From Multivorans sp965116445 (GTDB lineage: Bacteria > Acidobacteriota > Thermoanaerobaculia > Multivoradales > Multivoraceae), in assembly GCA_965116445.1 (NCBI GenBank), contig OZ220688.1, positions 3,906,001 through 3,970,000 of the forward strand: 64,000 nt of DNA, in the 5' to 3' direction. The notes under the pieces are model-generated. The model had not been told where the DNA came from and searched no databases. It was given only the letters and a program-made list of their open reading frames with translations. Shown piece by piece: positions 24,921 through 34,096 of this stretch (within the stretch, counting starts at the first letter, position 1; every line of letters starts with the position of its first letter). Position numbers and translations under genes: made by a program.

Positions 24921-27460
24921 GGCGAGGCTCCTCTTTCCGCCCAGGCGCGAAGGATGTCGGCGAAGACACCGCCCGCGGTCAGGTCGGTGCCGGCGCCCGG
25001 ACCCTGGACGACGAGGGGGCGTTCCCGGTAACGCTGGCTGCTGAAGACGAACATGTTGTCCGAGGCGGGCATGCCGGCGACCGGATGGTCGGAGGGGACG
25101 GCGCGCAGTCCGACCCGGGCCGTGGCCGAGTCGCCTGTCGTGTCCAGTTCGGCCAGGTAGGCGAGTTCGAGGCCCGACGACGCGGCATCGGCGAAGCGGC
25201 CCGCCATCGAAACGTCGGCTTCGGCAAGTCGCTCCCACCAGGCCTCCAGCGGCAGATCGGCGAGGTCGGGCCGATCAAGCATGGGTTCGACCTCGATGTC
25301 CTCCAGATCGAGATCGCAGCCGCAGATGCGGGCCAGGATCAGCAGCTTGCGGGCCACGTCCAGGCCGCCGAGATCGTCCCGGGGGTCCGGTTCCGTGTAA
25401 CCGAGGCCGTGGGCTTCCCGGACAGCTTCGCTCCACACGCTGCGGGCGCCCAGCTTCCCGGTCAGGTAGGCGAGCGTGCCCGAGAACACGCCGGAGATGG
25501 AGTCGATGCGGTCCCCGGCGCCGAGCAGCATGTCGGCGGTGTGGAGCACGGGCAGGCCCGCGCCTACGGTCGCTTCGTGGAAGACGTTCTGAGCGCTGGA
25601 GGGCCGGAAGGCGCGGAAGTCCTTGATCGGCCCGGCGAAGGGGAGCTTGTTCGCGCTGGCGACCGCGGCGCCCGCGGCGAGCGCGCGATGGTAGACGGCG
25701 GCCATCGAACCGTTGGCCGTGACATCGACGAGCACGGTGCGCCCGCCGCCGGCCGCCGTCTCGCCGAGGTGTTCCAGCAGGCGGTCCAGGTCGGCCGGTT
25801 CGCCGCTGCGCTCGAGCGTGGACCGCCAGCCGTCGGGGTCGCTCGCGGCGCTGGCGTCGAGGCTCCGGCCGCGGCGCGGTTGAAGATGCATGAAGCGGGA
25901 GCTGGCCAGGCCCCGCAACTGGAGATCGATTCCCTGCCGTGCCAGCGCGTCTCGTTCGGCGTCGAGTTGCCGGAGCAGCGCCGAACCGACACCGCCGACG
26001 CCGAGCACGTAGACCGCGAGGCGGCCGGAAGCGGCGCCGTGGAAGAACTCGCGGTGGAGCCAGCGCACCGCGCGGCCCTCGTCGGCCCGGGCCACGACCA
26101 TCGAGATGTTCCGTTCGGACGAGCCCTGAGCGACGGCGCGAACGTTCACGCCGCGCCGGCCCAGGATGCCGAAGACGCGTCCGGCGATGCCTGGTCGGGT
26201 CCGCATGCCGTCGCCGACCACGGCCAGGATCGACTGGTCCCGCTCGACCCTGATCGGCCTCACCGACCCGGCCTCGATCTCGGCCTGGAACTCGGCGTCG
26301 ACCGCCCGCCGCGCCGCCTCGGACGCGCCGGGTGCCACCGCGAAGCAGATCGAGTGCTCGCTCGAGGCCTGGGAGATCAGGATCGCACTGGCGCCGCAGG
26401 CGGCGAGGGCGTCGAAGAGACGGGCTGCAACTCCCGGCGTGCCGACCAGGTTGTCGCCGACCAGGAGCATCAGGTGGACGTCGTCGATCGAGGAGATACC
26501 GGTGACCGCCGTGCCGCGGGCTCGCTCGCCGACCTCGCCGTCGTCGTCGATGAGGGTTCCGGGGTGCGCGGGATCGAGGGTGCTGCGGACCAGCAGCGGA
26601 ATGCCGTGGCGCCGCGCCGGCGTCACGGTCGGCGGATAGACCACCTTGGCGCCGAAGTGAGAGAGTTCGAGCATCTCTTCGTAGCTCAGTCGCGGGATCG
26701 GCAGGGCATCCTCCACGCGCCGGGGGTCGGCCGTCATGACGCCCGGAACGTCGGTCCAGATCTCGATCCGCTCGGCGTCGAGCGCGGCGCCGACGAGAGA
26801 GGCGGTGAGGTCGGAGCCGCTGCGTCCCAGGGTCGTCGTTTCACCGTCCGGACTGCTGCCCAGGAAACCGGTCACCACCTGCAGCGGGGCTTCGGGCCCG
26901 AGGTGCTTGAAGTGGGTGGCGATCGCCTCCAGGGTCCGCTCCAGATCGACGATTGCGGCCTGGAACGAGCGGTCCGTCGACACCAGGGTCCGCGCGTCGC
27001 AAGCCTCGGCGGGCAGCCCCTCGGCGCGCAGGGCGGCGGCGAGGAGCCGGGTCGACAGGAGTTCGCCGTGGCAGACGACCCGGTCGACCAGGGCCTCGGC
27101 CGACCGGCCCCCCGTGTTCGAGCCGGGCTCGCAGTCGCGCACCGCCGCCTCCAGGCCGTCGCAGAGGGCTTCGACCGTGGCCGCCAGGGCCGGCCTATCG
27201 TCGTCTGTCGCTACCTGGGCCCCGATTTCCAGATGATGAACGCGTAGGGCCGCCGACTCGCGTGCCGCTTCAGCCGGATCGCCGCCCTCCAGGGCGTTCG
27301 CGGCCATCGCCAGCAGCCGGTCGGTGACCCCGCCCAGGGCCGACACGACGACCGCGCCGTTCACCGCAGAACCAGCGAGCCGTCGCCTGACGATCCGGGC
27401 GGCCGCCTGGAGCCGGGGTGCATCGGCCACGGAGGAGCCGCCGAACTTGAGAACGATCAT
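24917..27460 (-). CDS. thrA: Bifunctional aspartate kinase / homoserine dehydrogenase
   Basis: An 847-residue fusion catalysing the first and third steps of the aspartate-to-threonine pathway. The kinase starts MIVLKFGGSSVAD, with LGRSGSDLTASLVGAAL and EIWTDVPGVMTADPR; two ACT-type regulatory segments lie around 315-470 (e.g. GDGMRTRPGIAGRVFGILGRRGVNVRAVAQGSSE). Homoserine dehydrogenase begins near 480 (VYVLGVGGVGSALLRQL) with ASANKLPFAGP, EATVGAGLPVL and GYTEPDPRDDLGGLDVARKLLILAR. Feedback control by threonine is expected from the family. First gene of the operon; no attenuator-like leader is evident upstream. Confidence 0.95.
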   Translation of the reverse strand: MIVLKFGGSSVADAPRLQAAARIVRRRLAGSAVNGAVVVSALGGVTDRLLAMAANALEGGDPAEAARESAALRVHHLEIGAQVATDDDRPALAATVEALCDGLEAAVRDCEPGSNTGGRSAEALVDRVVCHGELLSTRLLAAALRAEGLPAEACDARTLVSTDRSFQAAIVDLERTLEAIATHFKHLGPEAPLQVVTGFLGSSPDGETTTLGRSGSDLTASLVGAALDAERIEIWTDVPGVMTADPRRVEDALPIPRLSYEEMLELSHFGAKVVYPPTVTPARRHGIPLLVRSTLDPAHPGTLIDDDGEVGERARGTAVTGISSIDDVHLMLLVGDNLVGTPGVAARLFDALAACGASAILISQASSEHSICFAVAPGASEAARRAVDAEFQAEIEAGSVRPIRVERDQSILAVVGDGMRTRPGIAGRVFGILGRRGVNVRAVAQGSSERNISMVVARADEGRAVRWLHREFFHGAASGRLAVYVLGVGGVGSALLRQLDAERDALARQGIDLQLRGLASSRFMHLQPRRGRSLDASAASDPDGWRSTLERSGEPADLDRLLEHLGETAAGGGRTVLVDVTANGSMAAVYHRALAAGAAVASANKLPFAGPIKDFRAFRPSSAQNVFHEATVGAGLPVLHTADMLLGAGDRIDSISGVFSGTLAYLTGKLGARSVWSEAVREAHGLGYTEPDPRDDLGGLDVARKLLILARICGCDLDLEDIEVEPMLDRPDLADLPLEAWWERLAEADVSMAGRFADAASSGLELAYLAELDTTGDSATARVGLRAVPSDHPVAGMPASDNMFVFSSQRYRERPLVVQGPGAGTDLTAGGVFADILRAWAERGASP

Positions 27461-27535
27461 GGTGGGATACGAAAACAGTCACGTCTTGAGTGCGCGAGGA
27501 GCGCGAAAGGCGCAATAGCGTACACGCCCGCGAGC

Positions 27536-27628
27536 GCCCGCGCTATGGCGCGGGGCTCACCCGCGCCTAGTCCGCGCTACGGCGGAGGGCTCACCCGCCC
27601 GTCTAGGGTTCAGGAGGGGTCTGCTCCC
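27536..27628 (+). repeat. Repeats between thrA and ruvB
   Basis: The 221-bp gap 27461-27681 has no gene. It holds two similar units of about 35 bp (27536-27570 and 27571-27606, sharing CCGCGCTA-GGCG-GGGCTCACCCGC), followed by a 34-bp string (27595-27628, CCGCCCGTCTAGGGTTCAGG then AGGGGTCTGCTCCC) that recurs inverted on the other side of ruvB. Confidence 0.65.
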
Positions 27629-27681
27629 AGGTGGCGTGAGCGCTTGGGAGGAGATGGAAGGGGGGTGCGGGGTGTGCCGCT

Positions 27682-28713
27682 TCAGAAGAGGGTGCCGCGG
27701 ACCGGCAGGCCCAGGTGTTCGTATGCGCGCGGGGTGGCCACGCGGCCGCGGGGGGTGCGCTGGAGGAATCCCTTCAGGACGAGGTACGGCTCGTAGAAGT
27801 CCTCGATCGTGCCCTGGTCTTCGCCGACCGACGCAGCGAGCGCCTTGAGGCCCGCGGGGCCGCCTCCGTACTGTTCGATCAGCAGGCGCATGATCTTGCG
27901 GTCGATCTTGTCCAGGCCGTACTCGTCGACTTCCTGCTGGAGGAGGGCCTCACTGGCGGTGGCGCGGTCGATCCGGCCGTCCGCCTCGATCTGCACGTAG
28001 TCGCGCACCCGGCGCAGGAGCCGGTTGGCGATGCGGGGTGTGCCGCGGCTGCGCCGGGCGATCTCGTTGGCGCCCCCTTGGTCGACCGGCACTTCAAGCA
28101 GCTCGGCCGAACGCTGGATGATCACGCTCAGGACATCCGGACTGTAGAAGTCGAGACGGTGGACGATGCCGAAGCGCGCCTGAAGCGGCGGTGTGATCAG
28201 ACCGGCGCGGGTCGTTGCGCCGACCAGTGTAAAGCGGGGCAGATCGATGCGCACCGTCTTGGCCATCGGCCCTGAGCCGATGACCAGGTCGAGCTGGAAG
28301 TCCTCCAGCGCCGGGTAGAGGATCTCCTCGACGGTCGGGCCGAGGCGATGGATCTCATCGATGAAGAGGACATCCCCGGGCTCCAGGTTGGTCAGGATCG
28401 CCGCCAGGTCGCCCGCCCGTTCAAGGACGGGACCGGAAGTGGACCGAAGAGCGGAACCCATCTCCCTGGCGACGATGTGCGCCAGAGTGGTCTTGCCCAG
28501 GCCGGGTGGCCCGAACAGCAGGACGTGATCCAGGGCTTCGCCTCGGCCACGCGCCGCCTGCATGTAGATGTCGAGCAGCTCGACGATCTTCTCCTGGCCC
28601 AGGTACTCGCTCAGGCGCTGAGGCCGAAGCGACGGCTCGACACGGCGATCATCCGCGTCCTGGGCGGCCGAGAGGACGTTGGGCTCACCGTCGGTCCCGG
28701 CTGTCTCGGCCAT
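27682..28713 (-). CDS. ruvB: Holliday junction branch migration ATPase RuvB
   Basis: A 343-residue hexameric motor. It shows LRPQRLSEYLGQEKIVELLDIYMQAA, Walker A LLFGPPGLGKTTLAHIVA, Walker B DVLFIDEIHRLGPTVEEILYPALEDF, the RuvA-contacting hairpin region (IGSGPMAKTVRIDLPRFTLVGATTRAGLI), and a winged-helix C-terminus (LPVRGTLF end). It lies downstream of ruvA on the same strand but 204 bp away; ruvC is not in the window. Confidence 0.96.
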   Translation of the reverse strand: MAETAGTDGEPNVLSAAQDADDRRVEPSLRPQRLSEYLGQEKIVELLDIYMQAARGRGEALDHVLLFGPPGLGKTTLAHIVAREMGSALRSTSGPVLERAGDLAAILTNLEPGDVLFIDEIHRLGPTVEEILYPALEDFQLDLVIGSGPMAKTVRIDLPRFTLVGATTRAGLITPPLQARFGIVHRLDFYSPDVLSVIIQRSAELLEVPVDQGGANEIARRSRGTPRIANRLLRRVRDYVQIEADGRIDRATASEALLQQEVDEYGLDKIDRKIMRLLIEQYGGGPAGLKALAASVGEDQGTIEDFYEPYLVLKGFLQRTPRGRVATPRAYEHLGLPVRGTLF

Positions 28714-28827
28714 GGCCGGATGCTATCGCGGCCAGTGGCAGGTCCGACCGCGCGGATTCCGCCTGCGGCGGCTGCCGGCCAGAACCCGGGTGGTGCCCCG
28801 CGCCGCCCGTGAACCAGTCCGTGCGCA

Positions 28828-28861
28828 GGGAGCTGACCCCTCCTGAACCCAGGACGGGCGG
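28828..28861 (-). repeat. Inverted partner of the ruvB-flanking 34-bp repeat
   Basis: On the minus strand this reads CCGCCCGTCCTGGGTTCAGG then AGGGGTCAGCTCCC, differing from the plus-strand copy at 27595-27628 in 3 of 34 positions. The ruvA-ruvB gap (28714-28917) otherwise contains only GC-rich sequence with short CGCGC inverted strings. Confidence 0.7.
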
Positions 28862-28917
28862 TTGCGTCCTCCGCCGCCGCTCCGCTCCGCGCCACGCGCT
28901 TCGCGCGCTCCGCTTCC

Positions 28918-29535
28918 CTACAGTCGGGATAGCTGGCGCAGGCTCAGGCGCAGGAGTTCCTGGAACTCGACTTCGGGGTGTTCGCTGAGGACGCGGGCGA
29001 CCGCGCGCTGGGCTTCGCTCGGGCGGTAGCCGAGGTTGATCAGGGCGCCGGCGATCTGGTCATGCTCGCTCTCGAGCTCCGGCTCCGGCTCGGCCGGTGG
29101 GGGTTCGGCGCCGGACTCGGCAAGCAGCAGCTTCGCCTTTTCCTTCAACTCGAGGACCATTCGCTCGGCGGTCTTGCGGCCGATACCCGGGATCCGGGTC
29201 AGGGCGGCGACGTTGCCGCTGGCGATCGCGGTCAGCAGGTCCGCGGTCGACCCGCCGGAGAGGACGACCTGGGCCAGCCGGGGCCCGATGCCGGTGACGC
29301 TGAGGCAGTGCTCGAACAGTGTCCGTTCCGCCTCGCTCCAGAAGCCGAAGAGTTCGATCGCGTCGGCGCGAACGTGGGTGTGGATGTGCAGTCCGAACTC
29401 GGCGTCCGCCTCGAGCCGATCCAGCTCGAACCAGGTCGACTGCGGTATCCGTACCGTGTATCCGACGCCGCCGACGTCGAGAACCAGGAGTTCGGGCCCC
29501 AGGGCCTGGCGACGACCGCGCAGGTAGCCGATCAA
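28918..29535 (-). CDS. ruvA: Holliday junction DNA helicase subunit RuvA
   Basis: RuvA (205 aa) binds four-way junctions and recruits RuvB. OB-fold N-terminus: IGYLRGRRQALGPELLVLDVGGVGYTVRIP. Two helix-hairpin-helix motifs: SVTGIGPRLAQVVLSGG and RIPGIGRKTAERMVLELKEK. After an acidic linker (PPAEPEPELESEHD) comes domain III (ALINLGYRPSEAQRAVARVL) that contacts RuvB. No ATG is available at the conserved start; TTG 29535 directly precedes IGYLRG and gives the normal family length. Confidence 0.93.
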   Translation of the reverse strand: MIGYLRGRRQALGPELLVLDVGGVGYTVRIPQSTWFELDRLEADAEFGLHIHTHVRADAIELFGFWSEAERTLFEHCLSVTGIGPRLAQVVLSGGSTADLLTAIASGNVAALTRIPGIGRKTAERMVLELKEKAKLLLAESGAEPPPAEPEPELESEHDQIAGALINLGYRPSEAQRAVARVLSEHPEVEFQELLRLSLRQLSRL

Positions 29536-29560
29536 GCGGGGGTGGGCCGCCCGGCGGCGG

Positions 29561-31513
29561 TCAGGTTCCGGCCGCCTCGGTCTCGCCGAGACCGAAGTTC
29601 TCGATGAAGTCCTGGGTGTAGCTGACGCCAAGCTCTTCGCGCAGGCGCCCAAGCACGGACTGCAGCAGGGTCAGCGTGCGTTCGGAGAGCAGTTGACCGC
29701 GCGTGGCCTCGGGGTCGAAGCCGACCGGGTCGAAGGAGTCCCGTTCCGAGACCTCGAACAGGACGCTGCCGAACGGTGTATCGACCGGGCCGCCGAACTG
29801 ACCGGCGGAGAGGGCGAAGACCTCCCGGGAGAGTTCCGGCACCGCACCCAGGGCGCCGATCGGCTGGCGCAGGCCGAAGCTGCCGCTTTCCTCGACCACG
29901 GCGTCGAATTCGTTCGCCGCATCGTCCAGGGCGAGTCCTCCTTCCAGCCGTGCCTTCGCCTCGGCGAGCGCGGCGGCCAGGAGTTCGCCTTCCTTCTGCT
30001 GGCGCAGGGCCCCGCGCACGTCGGCCTCGACCTCCGCGAACTCGGCGTCGCGGGGCGGCAGTACCTCAAGCAGCGACAGCAGAGCCCACCCCGCCGCGAT
30101 GCGTACCGGCTGCGACCACGCGCCGGTTTCGAGGCCGAACGCCTCGGAGGAGAAGTTGAAGTTGCGTCCCACGCCGGGAATCGCGTCATCCTCGGCGAAG
30201 GGCTCCGTGACCTCGAAGCTGAGCCCCTCGGCGGTCGCCAGTTCCCGGGCTTCCGTCTCGCCCTCGAACGGCTGTTCGCCCAGCCTCTCCGCGAGGGCGT
30301 CGATGCGGCTCCGGCCCTCCTCCTCCGCCTTCGTGGCGAGGAGCTGGACGCGGATCAGGTTGCTCACCTCCTCCAGCGTCTGCCGGCCGCCTTCGCGACG
30401 ATCCTGGATGAGGATCAGGTGATGTCCGGTACGGGGTCCGAGTTGATTCTCGATCGGGCCGACAAGATCGCCGCTGCCGGCCGCGAAGGCCGCTTCCTCG
30501 AACTGCCCCGTCATCGCGCCGCGGCCGAAGTAGCCCAGGTCGCCGCCGGACGCGGCGTTCGCCTCGTCCTCCGAGTACTCGGTGGCCAGGGCGGCAAAGT
30601 CCTCGCCGGCCTCGATGCGCCGGCGCAGATCGTTCAACTGGGCTCTTGCCTGCTCGCCGCTGCGACTCGCCGTCTCGAGCAGGAGGATGTGGCTGGCCCG
30701 CACCTGTTCCGGTACCTCGAACTGCTCGTTGTTGTCGGCGTAATACTCCTGGACTTCCTCGTCGGTCACTTCGAGTTCCGCGCGGACGGTGTTCGTGTTG
30801 ACCAGGAGGTAGCCGGCCCGCCTGCGTTCGGGTAGCCGGAAGTCGTCGCGGTTCGCCTCGAAGAAGGCGGCCGTATCCTCGGCCGAGGGTTCGGCTTCGG
30901 CGGCGTAGCGGCTGGCGGGAACCTGGATGTAGCGGATGGCCGCCCGCTCGGCCGCGTCGCGGGCATGCTTCTCGACCTCGGCGTCGGACACGTGCGCCAC
31001 CTCGCTCAGTGCGTTCTGCAGCTTGGCTACGAGCAGAGAGGTGCGCAACCCGGCCTCGAACTCGTCCACGGTGTAGCGGTTGCTGCGCAGGAGCTGCTGG
31101 TACTCGCGCGCGCCGATGAAGTTGCCGGCGGCGTCGGTCAGGCCGGGTATCGCGAGAATCTCCTCCTGCAACTCCTCCCTGCTGACCGTCAGTCCGAGCC
31201 GCTCGGTCTCCCGGGTGAGAAGGCGGTCGTTGATCAGCGCTTCGATCGCCTGAACGGGCAACTGCAACTGGTCGGCGAGATCGGCGGTGAACGCGTCGCC
31301 GTAGATCTCGCGGTAGCGGTTCTCGGCGTTCCTGTAGCTGCGCTCGAACTCGACGAAGGTGATGTCCTCCCGGCCCACCTTGGCGGCAATCGGGTTGGCC
31401 TGGGTGCCGTCCAGGGATTGGAAGTCGGTGAAGACGAGGAGCACGAACACGGCCGCCAGCCCGATAGCCAGCGGATAGAAGCTCTTGATGTTCTTGCGGA
31501 TGACGTTCAGCAT
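29561..31513 (-). CDS. PpiD/SurA-like periplasmic peptidyl-prolyl isomerase (SurA_N plus parvulin)
   Basis: A 650-residue membrane-anchored chaperone. A cytoplasmic MLNVIRKNIKSF start is followed by one membrane helix (about 13-31), then a SurA_N-like region with paired helices (ALINDRLLTRETERLGLTVSREEL), a central parvulin domain (QVRASHILLLETAS to GHHLILIQDRREGG, with GGDLGYFGRGAM), and a second, degenerate PPIase-like region (EFAEVEADVRGALRQQKEGELL). PpiD sits at the Sec translocon exit and helps outer-membrane protein folding. I rejected in-frame starts upstream because they fall in the mreB promoter region. Confidence 0.88.
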   Translation of the reverse strand: MLNVIRKNIKSFYPLAIGLAAVFVLLVFTDFQSLDGTQANPIAAKVGREDITFVEFERSYRNAENRYREIYGDAFTADLADQLQLPVQAIEALINDRLLTRETERLGLTVSREELQEEILAIPGLTDAAGNFIGAREYQQLLRSNRYTVDEFEAGLRTSLLVAKLQNALSEVAHVSDAEVEKHARDAAERAAIRYIQVPASRYAAEAEPSAEDTAAFFEANRDDFRLPERRRAGYLLVNTNTVRAELEVTDEEVQEYYADNNEQFEVPEQVRASHILLLETASRSGEQARAQLNDLRRRIEAGEDFAALATEYSEDEANAASGGDLGYFGRGAMTGQFEEAAFAAGSGDLVGPIENQLGPRTGHHLILIQDRREGGRQTLEEVSNLIRVQLLATKAEEEGRSRIDALAERLGEQPFEGETEARELATAEGLSFEVTEPFAEDDAIPGVGRNFNFSSEAFGLETGAWSQPVRIAAGWALLSLLEVLPPRDAEFAEVEADVRGALRQQKEGELLAAALAEAKARLEGGLALDDAANEFDAVVEESGSFGLRQPIGALGAVPELSREVFALSAGQFGGPVDTPFGSVLFEVSERDSFDPVGFDPEATRGQLLSERTLTLLQSVLGRLREELGVSYTQDFIENFGLGETEAAGT

Positions 31514-31647
31514 TTGAAGTGCTTCCTGCCGGATGCTCGAAGAGGTGGCGGCTGTCTGCGTTCCGGAAGCGCGGGTCGGAAGAACCGGGTCAGGTTCCTG
31601 CCGCGTACGAAGGCGGCGCCGATGGTAACAGGATAAGGTTCCGCCCG

Positions 31648-32664
31648 ATGCGCTTCCTGCATTGGTTCTCAAGCGACCTGGCAATCGACCTGGGGACCGC
31701 GAACACCCTGGTCTTCACCCAGGCGAACGGCATCGTCGTGCGCGAGCCGTCGGTCGTGGTCGTGAACAACCAGAGCAACCGCATCGAGGCGGTCGGCTCC
31801 GAGGCCAAGGAGATGCTGGGCCGTACGCCGGGCATCCTGGCACTCGTGCGGCCGATGAAGGACGGCGTCATCGCCGACTTCGACATGACCGAGCAGATGC
31901 TCAAGCACTTCATCCGCAAGGCCCACCACGGCCGCCGCTTCGCCCGCCCGCGAATCGTGATCGGCGTGCCTTCGGAGATCACACCGGTGGAAAAGCGCGC
32001 GGTCCGGGAGTCGGCGATGAGCGCCGGCGCCTCGGAGGTCTACCTGGTCGAGCAGGCGATGATGGCCGCGATCGGGGCCGGCCTGCCGATCACCGAACCC
32101 TCCGGCAACATGATCGTCGACATCGGTGGCGGCACGACGGATGTCGCCGTTATCTCGCTCGCCGGAACGGTCTACAGCCGATCCCTGCGCGTGGCGGGCA
32201 ACGCGATGGACGACGCGATCGCTCAGCACCTCAAGCGCAAGCACAACCTCCTGATCGGTGAGCGGACGTCGGAGGGAATCAAGGTGGAAATCGGTTCGGC
32301 GTTTCCGCTTCAGAAGGCGCTGCACATGGACATCAAGGGTCGCGATCTCGTCAAGGGCGTGCCGCGCAGCCTGAAGATCTCCGACGGAGAGATCCGGGAA
32401 GCGCTGGCCGAGCCGGTGAAGGCGATCGTCGACTCGGTCCTCCAGGCGCTCGAACGGATGCCGCCGGAACTGTCGGCGGACGTCATGGACAAGGGCATCG
32501 TGCTCTCCGGAGGTGGAGCGTTGCTCCACTCTCTGGACCAGCGTCTGCGCGAGGCGACGGGGCTGCCGGTCTTCGCCGCGGAGGATCCGTTAGCTTCGGT
32601 CGTGCTCGGAGCGGGCCGGGTGTTGAGGGATATCGATCTGCTGCGAAGGGTTTCCGTTCGATAG
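31648..32664 (+). CDS. mreB: Rod shape-determining protein MreB
   Basis: Bacterial actin (338 aa) that steers lateral wall synthesis. It has the phosphate-1 motif DLAIDLGTANTLVF, VGSEAKEMLGRTPG, the phosphate-2 motif NMIVDIGGGTTDVAVISL, GNAMDDAI, and the adenosine motif VLSGGGALLHSLDQRL. The start at MRFLHWFSSDLAIDL includes the short amphipathic membrane-binding segment typical of Gram-negative MreB. First gene of mreB-mreC-mreD-mrdA-rodA. The 134-bp divergent gap to ppiD must hold its promoter. Confidence 0.96.
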   Translation: MRFLHWFSSDLAIDLGTANTLVFTQANGIVVREPSVVVVNNQSNRIEAVGSEAKEMLGRTPGILALVRPMKDGVIADFDMTEQMLKHFIRKAHHGRRFARPRIVIGVPSEITPVEKRAVRESAMSAGASEVYLVEQAMMAAIGAGLPITEPSGNMIVDIGGGTTDVAVISLAGTVYSRSLRVAGNAMDDAIAQHLKRKHNLLIGERTSEGIKVEIGSAFPLQKALHMDIKGRDLVKGVPRSLKISDGEIREALAEPVKAIVDSVLQALERMPPELSADVMDKGIVLSGGGALLHSLDQRLREATGLPVFAAEDPLASVVLGAGRVLRDIDLLRRVSVR

Positions 32665-32709
32665 CGCCGCCGACGTTTCGCAGGTTCCTGACGGGAGAGA
32701 AGATCCATC

Positions 32710-33549
32710 ATGAGCGAGCGTCGGGTAGCGGTCCTGTTCGCCGTCTCCCTGGCAGCTCTCCTCGCGCTCCTGACGCTTCAGGTGCCGCAGCGCGCGGGCG
32801 ATGTCGCGCTTTGGCTGGAGGGATCGATCGAGCGGTTCGTCGCGGCTGTCGGCGGGGCCGTCGACCGGTACCGGGAGGACCGTTCGTCGAGGGCCGCGCT
32901 GGAGAAGGACAACGAGGAGCTGCGGACCCGGCTGCGCGAGGTGGAATCCGCCTATGCGGCCATCGTGGGCCTGGGGCTGGAGGCCGACCTCGTCTCCGAG
33001 CCGCTGCGCTACGAACTGCCTGCGGCCGCCGAACTGCAGCGGGCCGACATCGTCTATGTCGATCATCGGTCGTGGCGACGAACAGCCATCCTGCACCTGC
33101 CTGATGGCCTGAACCGGGAAGACTGGGCTCGGCGGCCGGTAACCACGACCGAAGGCCTCCTGGGTCGTGTCGTCTCCTCGACCGGCACGTACGCGCGGGT
33201 GCTCCTGGTCACCGACCGGGCGTCGTCGGTGGGCGCGATGATCGAGCGCACACGCCGCCAGGGCATCGTTCGGGGCACCGCCGACCCCGGCACGCTCTCC
33301 CTCAACTTCCTGCCGCTGCAGGTCGATGTTCGGCCTGGCGACCGGGTGATCACGGCCGGCATCGACGGTGTGTTCCCGCGCGGCGTCCCGATCGGCACGA
33401 TCACGTCCGTCGAGTCGAACGGCGATCTGTTCCACGACATCCGGATCGTCCCGAGCGTGGATCTCGGTTCGCTCAGCCATGCGTTCCTGTGGCGCCGCGA
33501 ACCTCTGCCCGAAGTCATGATGGATGGGGCGGATGGCATCGGCCGGTAG
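32710..33549 (+). CDS. mreC: Rod shape-determining protein MreC
   Basis: A 279-residue bitopic protein. A membrane helix (about residues 8-26, VLFAVSLAALLALLTLQV) is followed by a coiled coil (about 40-80) and the beta-rich periplasmic domain with VTTTEGLLGRVVSSTGTYARVLLVTDRASSVGAMIERTRRQGIVRGT, VRPGDRVITAGIDGVFPRGVPIGTI. MreC activates PBP2/RodA. It overlaps mreD by about 26 bp. Confidence 0.94.
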   Translation: MSERRVAVLFAVSLAALLALLTLQVPQRAGDVALWLEGSIERFVAAVGGAVDRYREDRSSRAALEKDNEELRTRLREVESAYAAIVGLGLEADLVSEPLRYELPAAAELQRADIVYVDHRSWRRTAILHLPDGLNREDWARRPVTTTEGLLGRVVSSTGTYARVLLVTDRASSVGAMIERTRRQGIVRGTADPGTLSLNFLPLQVDVRPGDRVITAGIDGVFPRGVPIGTITSVESNGDLFHDIRIVPSVDLGSLSHAFLWRREPLPEVMMDGADGIGR

Positions 33550-34060
33550 GTTCGCCGGCGCCCTGGCGGCGGTTGCCCTGGTCGAACTGCTGCTGGGCGG
33601 GTTTCTTCCGGCAGCCGCCGAAACCGTCGATTTCTTCGTGCTGCTGGTCTTACTGAACGGCGTGCGGGGCGATTCTCTTCAAGGCCTCGCAGGCGGTCTG
33701 ATCGCCGGTCTGGTACAGGACGTGGTCACGTCATCGGTCTTTGGTCTGCACAGTCTGGCGTGCTGCGTGCTCGGGTATGGAGCGGCGCGCGTCTCACAGC
33801 GAATCCTCACCGCCCAGAGGGCGGTGACCCTGGCACTGATTGCGACCGGGGTACTGGTTCACCAGGTGATCGTGATCGGTTTGCTCGCGCTGCTCGAGAT
33901 TCCGCAATTCAGCCCGGGCCCGGTCGCCGTGCTGCTGCGCGTGGTGGCGACCACGGTGGTGGGCCTGGTCGTGGTCTGGGCGATGGGCAAGGCGCGAGGC
34001 TGGATGGAGACGCGGACGAAGCGGCGTAAACTGCAACCGGGACGAGCCCGTCTTCGCTGA
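33524..34060 (+). CDS. mreD: Rod shape-determining protein MreD
   Basis: A 178-residue hydrophobic protein with five or six membrane spans (e.g. AALAAVALVELLLGGFL, DFFVLLVLLNGVRG, LAGGLIAGLVQDVV, VTLALIATGVLVHQVIVIGLLALL, AVLLRVVATTVVGLVVVWAM) and a basic C-terminus. The GLAGGLIAGLVQDVVTSSVFGLHSL segment matches MreD. It could start at ATG 33524 or 33533; both overlap mreC. Identified from sequence plus its place between mreC and PBP2. Confidence 0.92.
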   Translation: MGRMASAGRFAGALAAVALVELLLGGFLPAAAETVDFFVLLVLLNGVRGDSLQGLAGGLIAGLVQDVVTSSVFGLHSLACCVLGYGAARVSQRILTAQRAVTLALIATGVLVHQVIVIGLLALLEIPQFSPGPVAVLLRVVATTVVGLVVVWAMGKARGWMETRTKRRKLQPGRARLR

Positions 34061-34096
34061 TCGGTTCCCGTCTGGGCTCGTCACGGTGTTTGGAAG

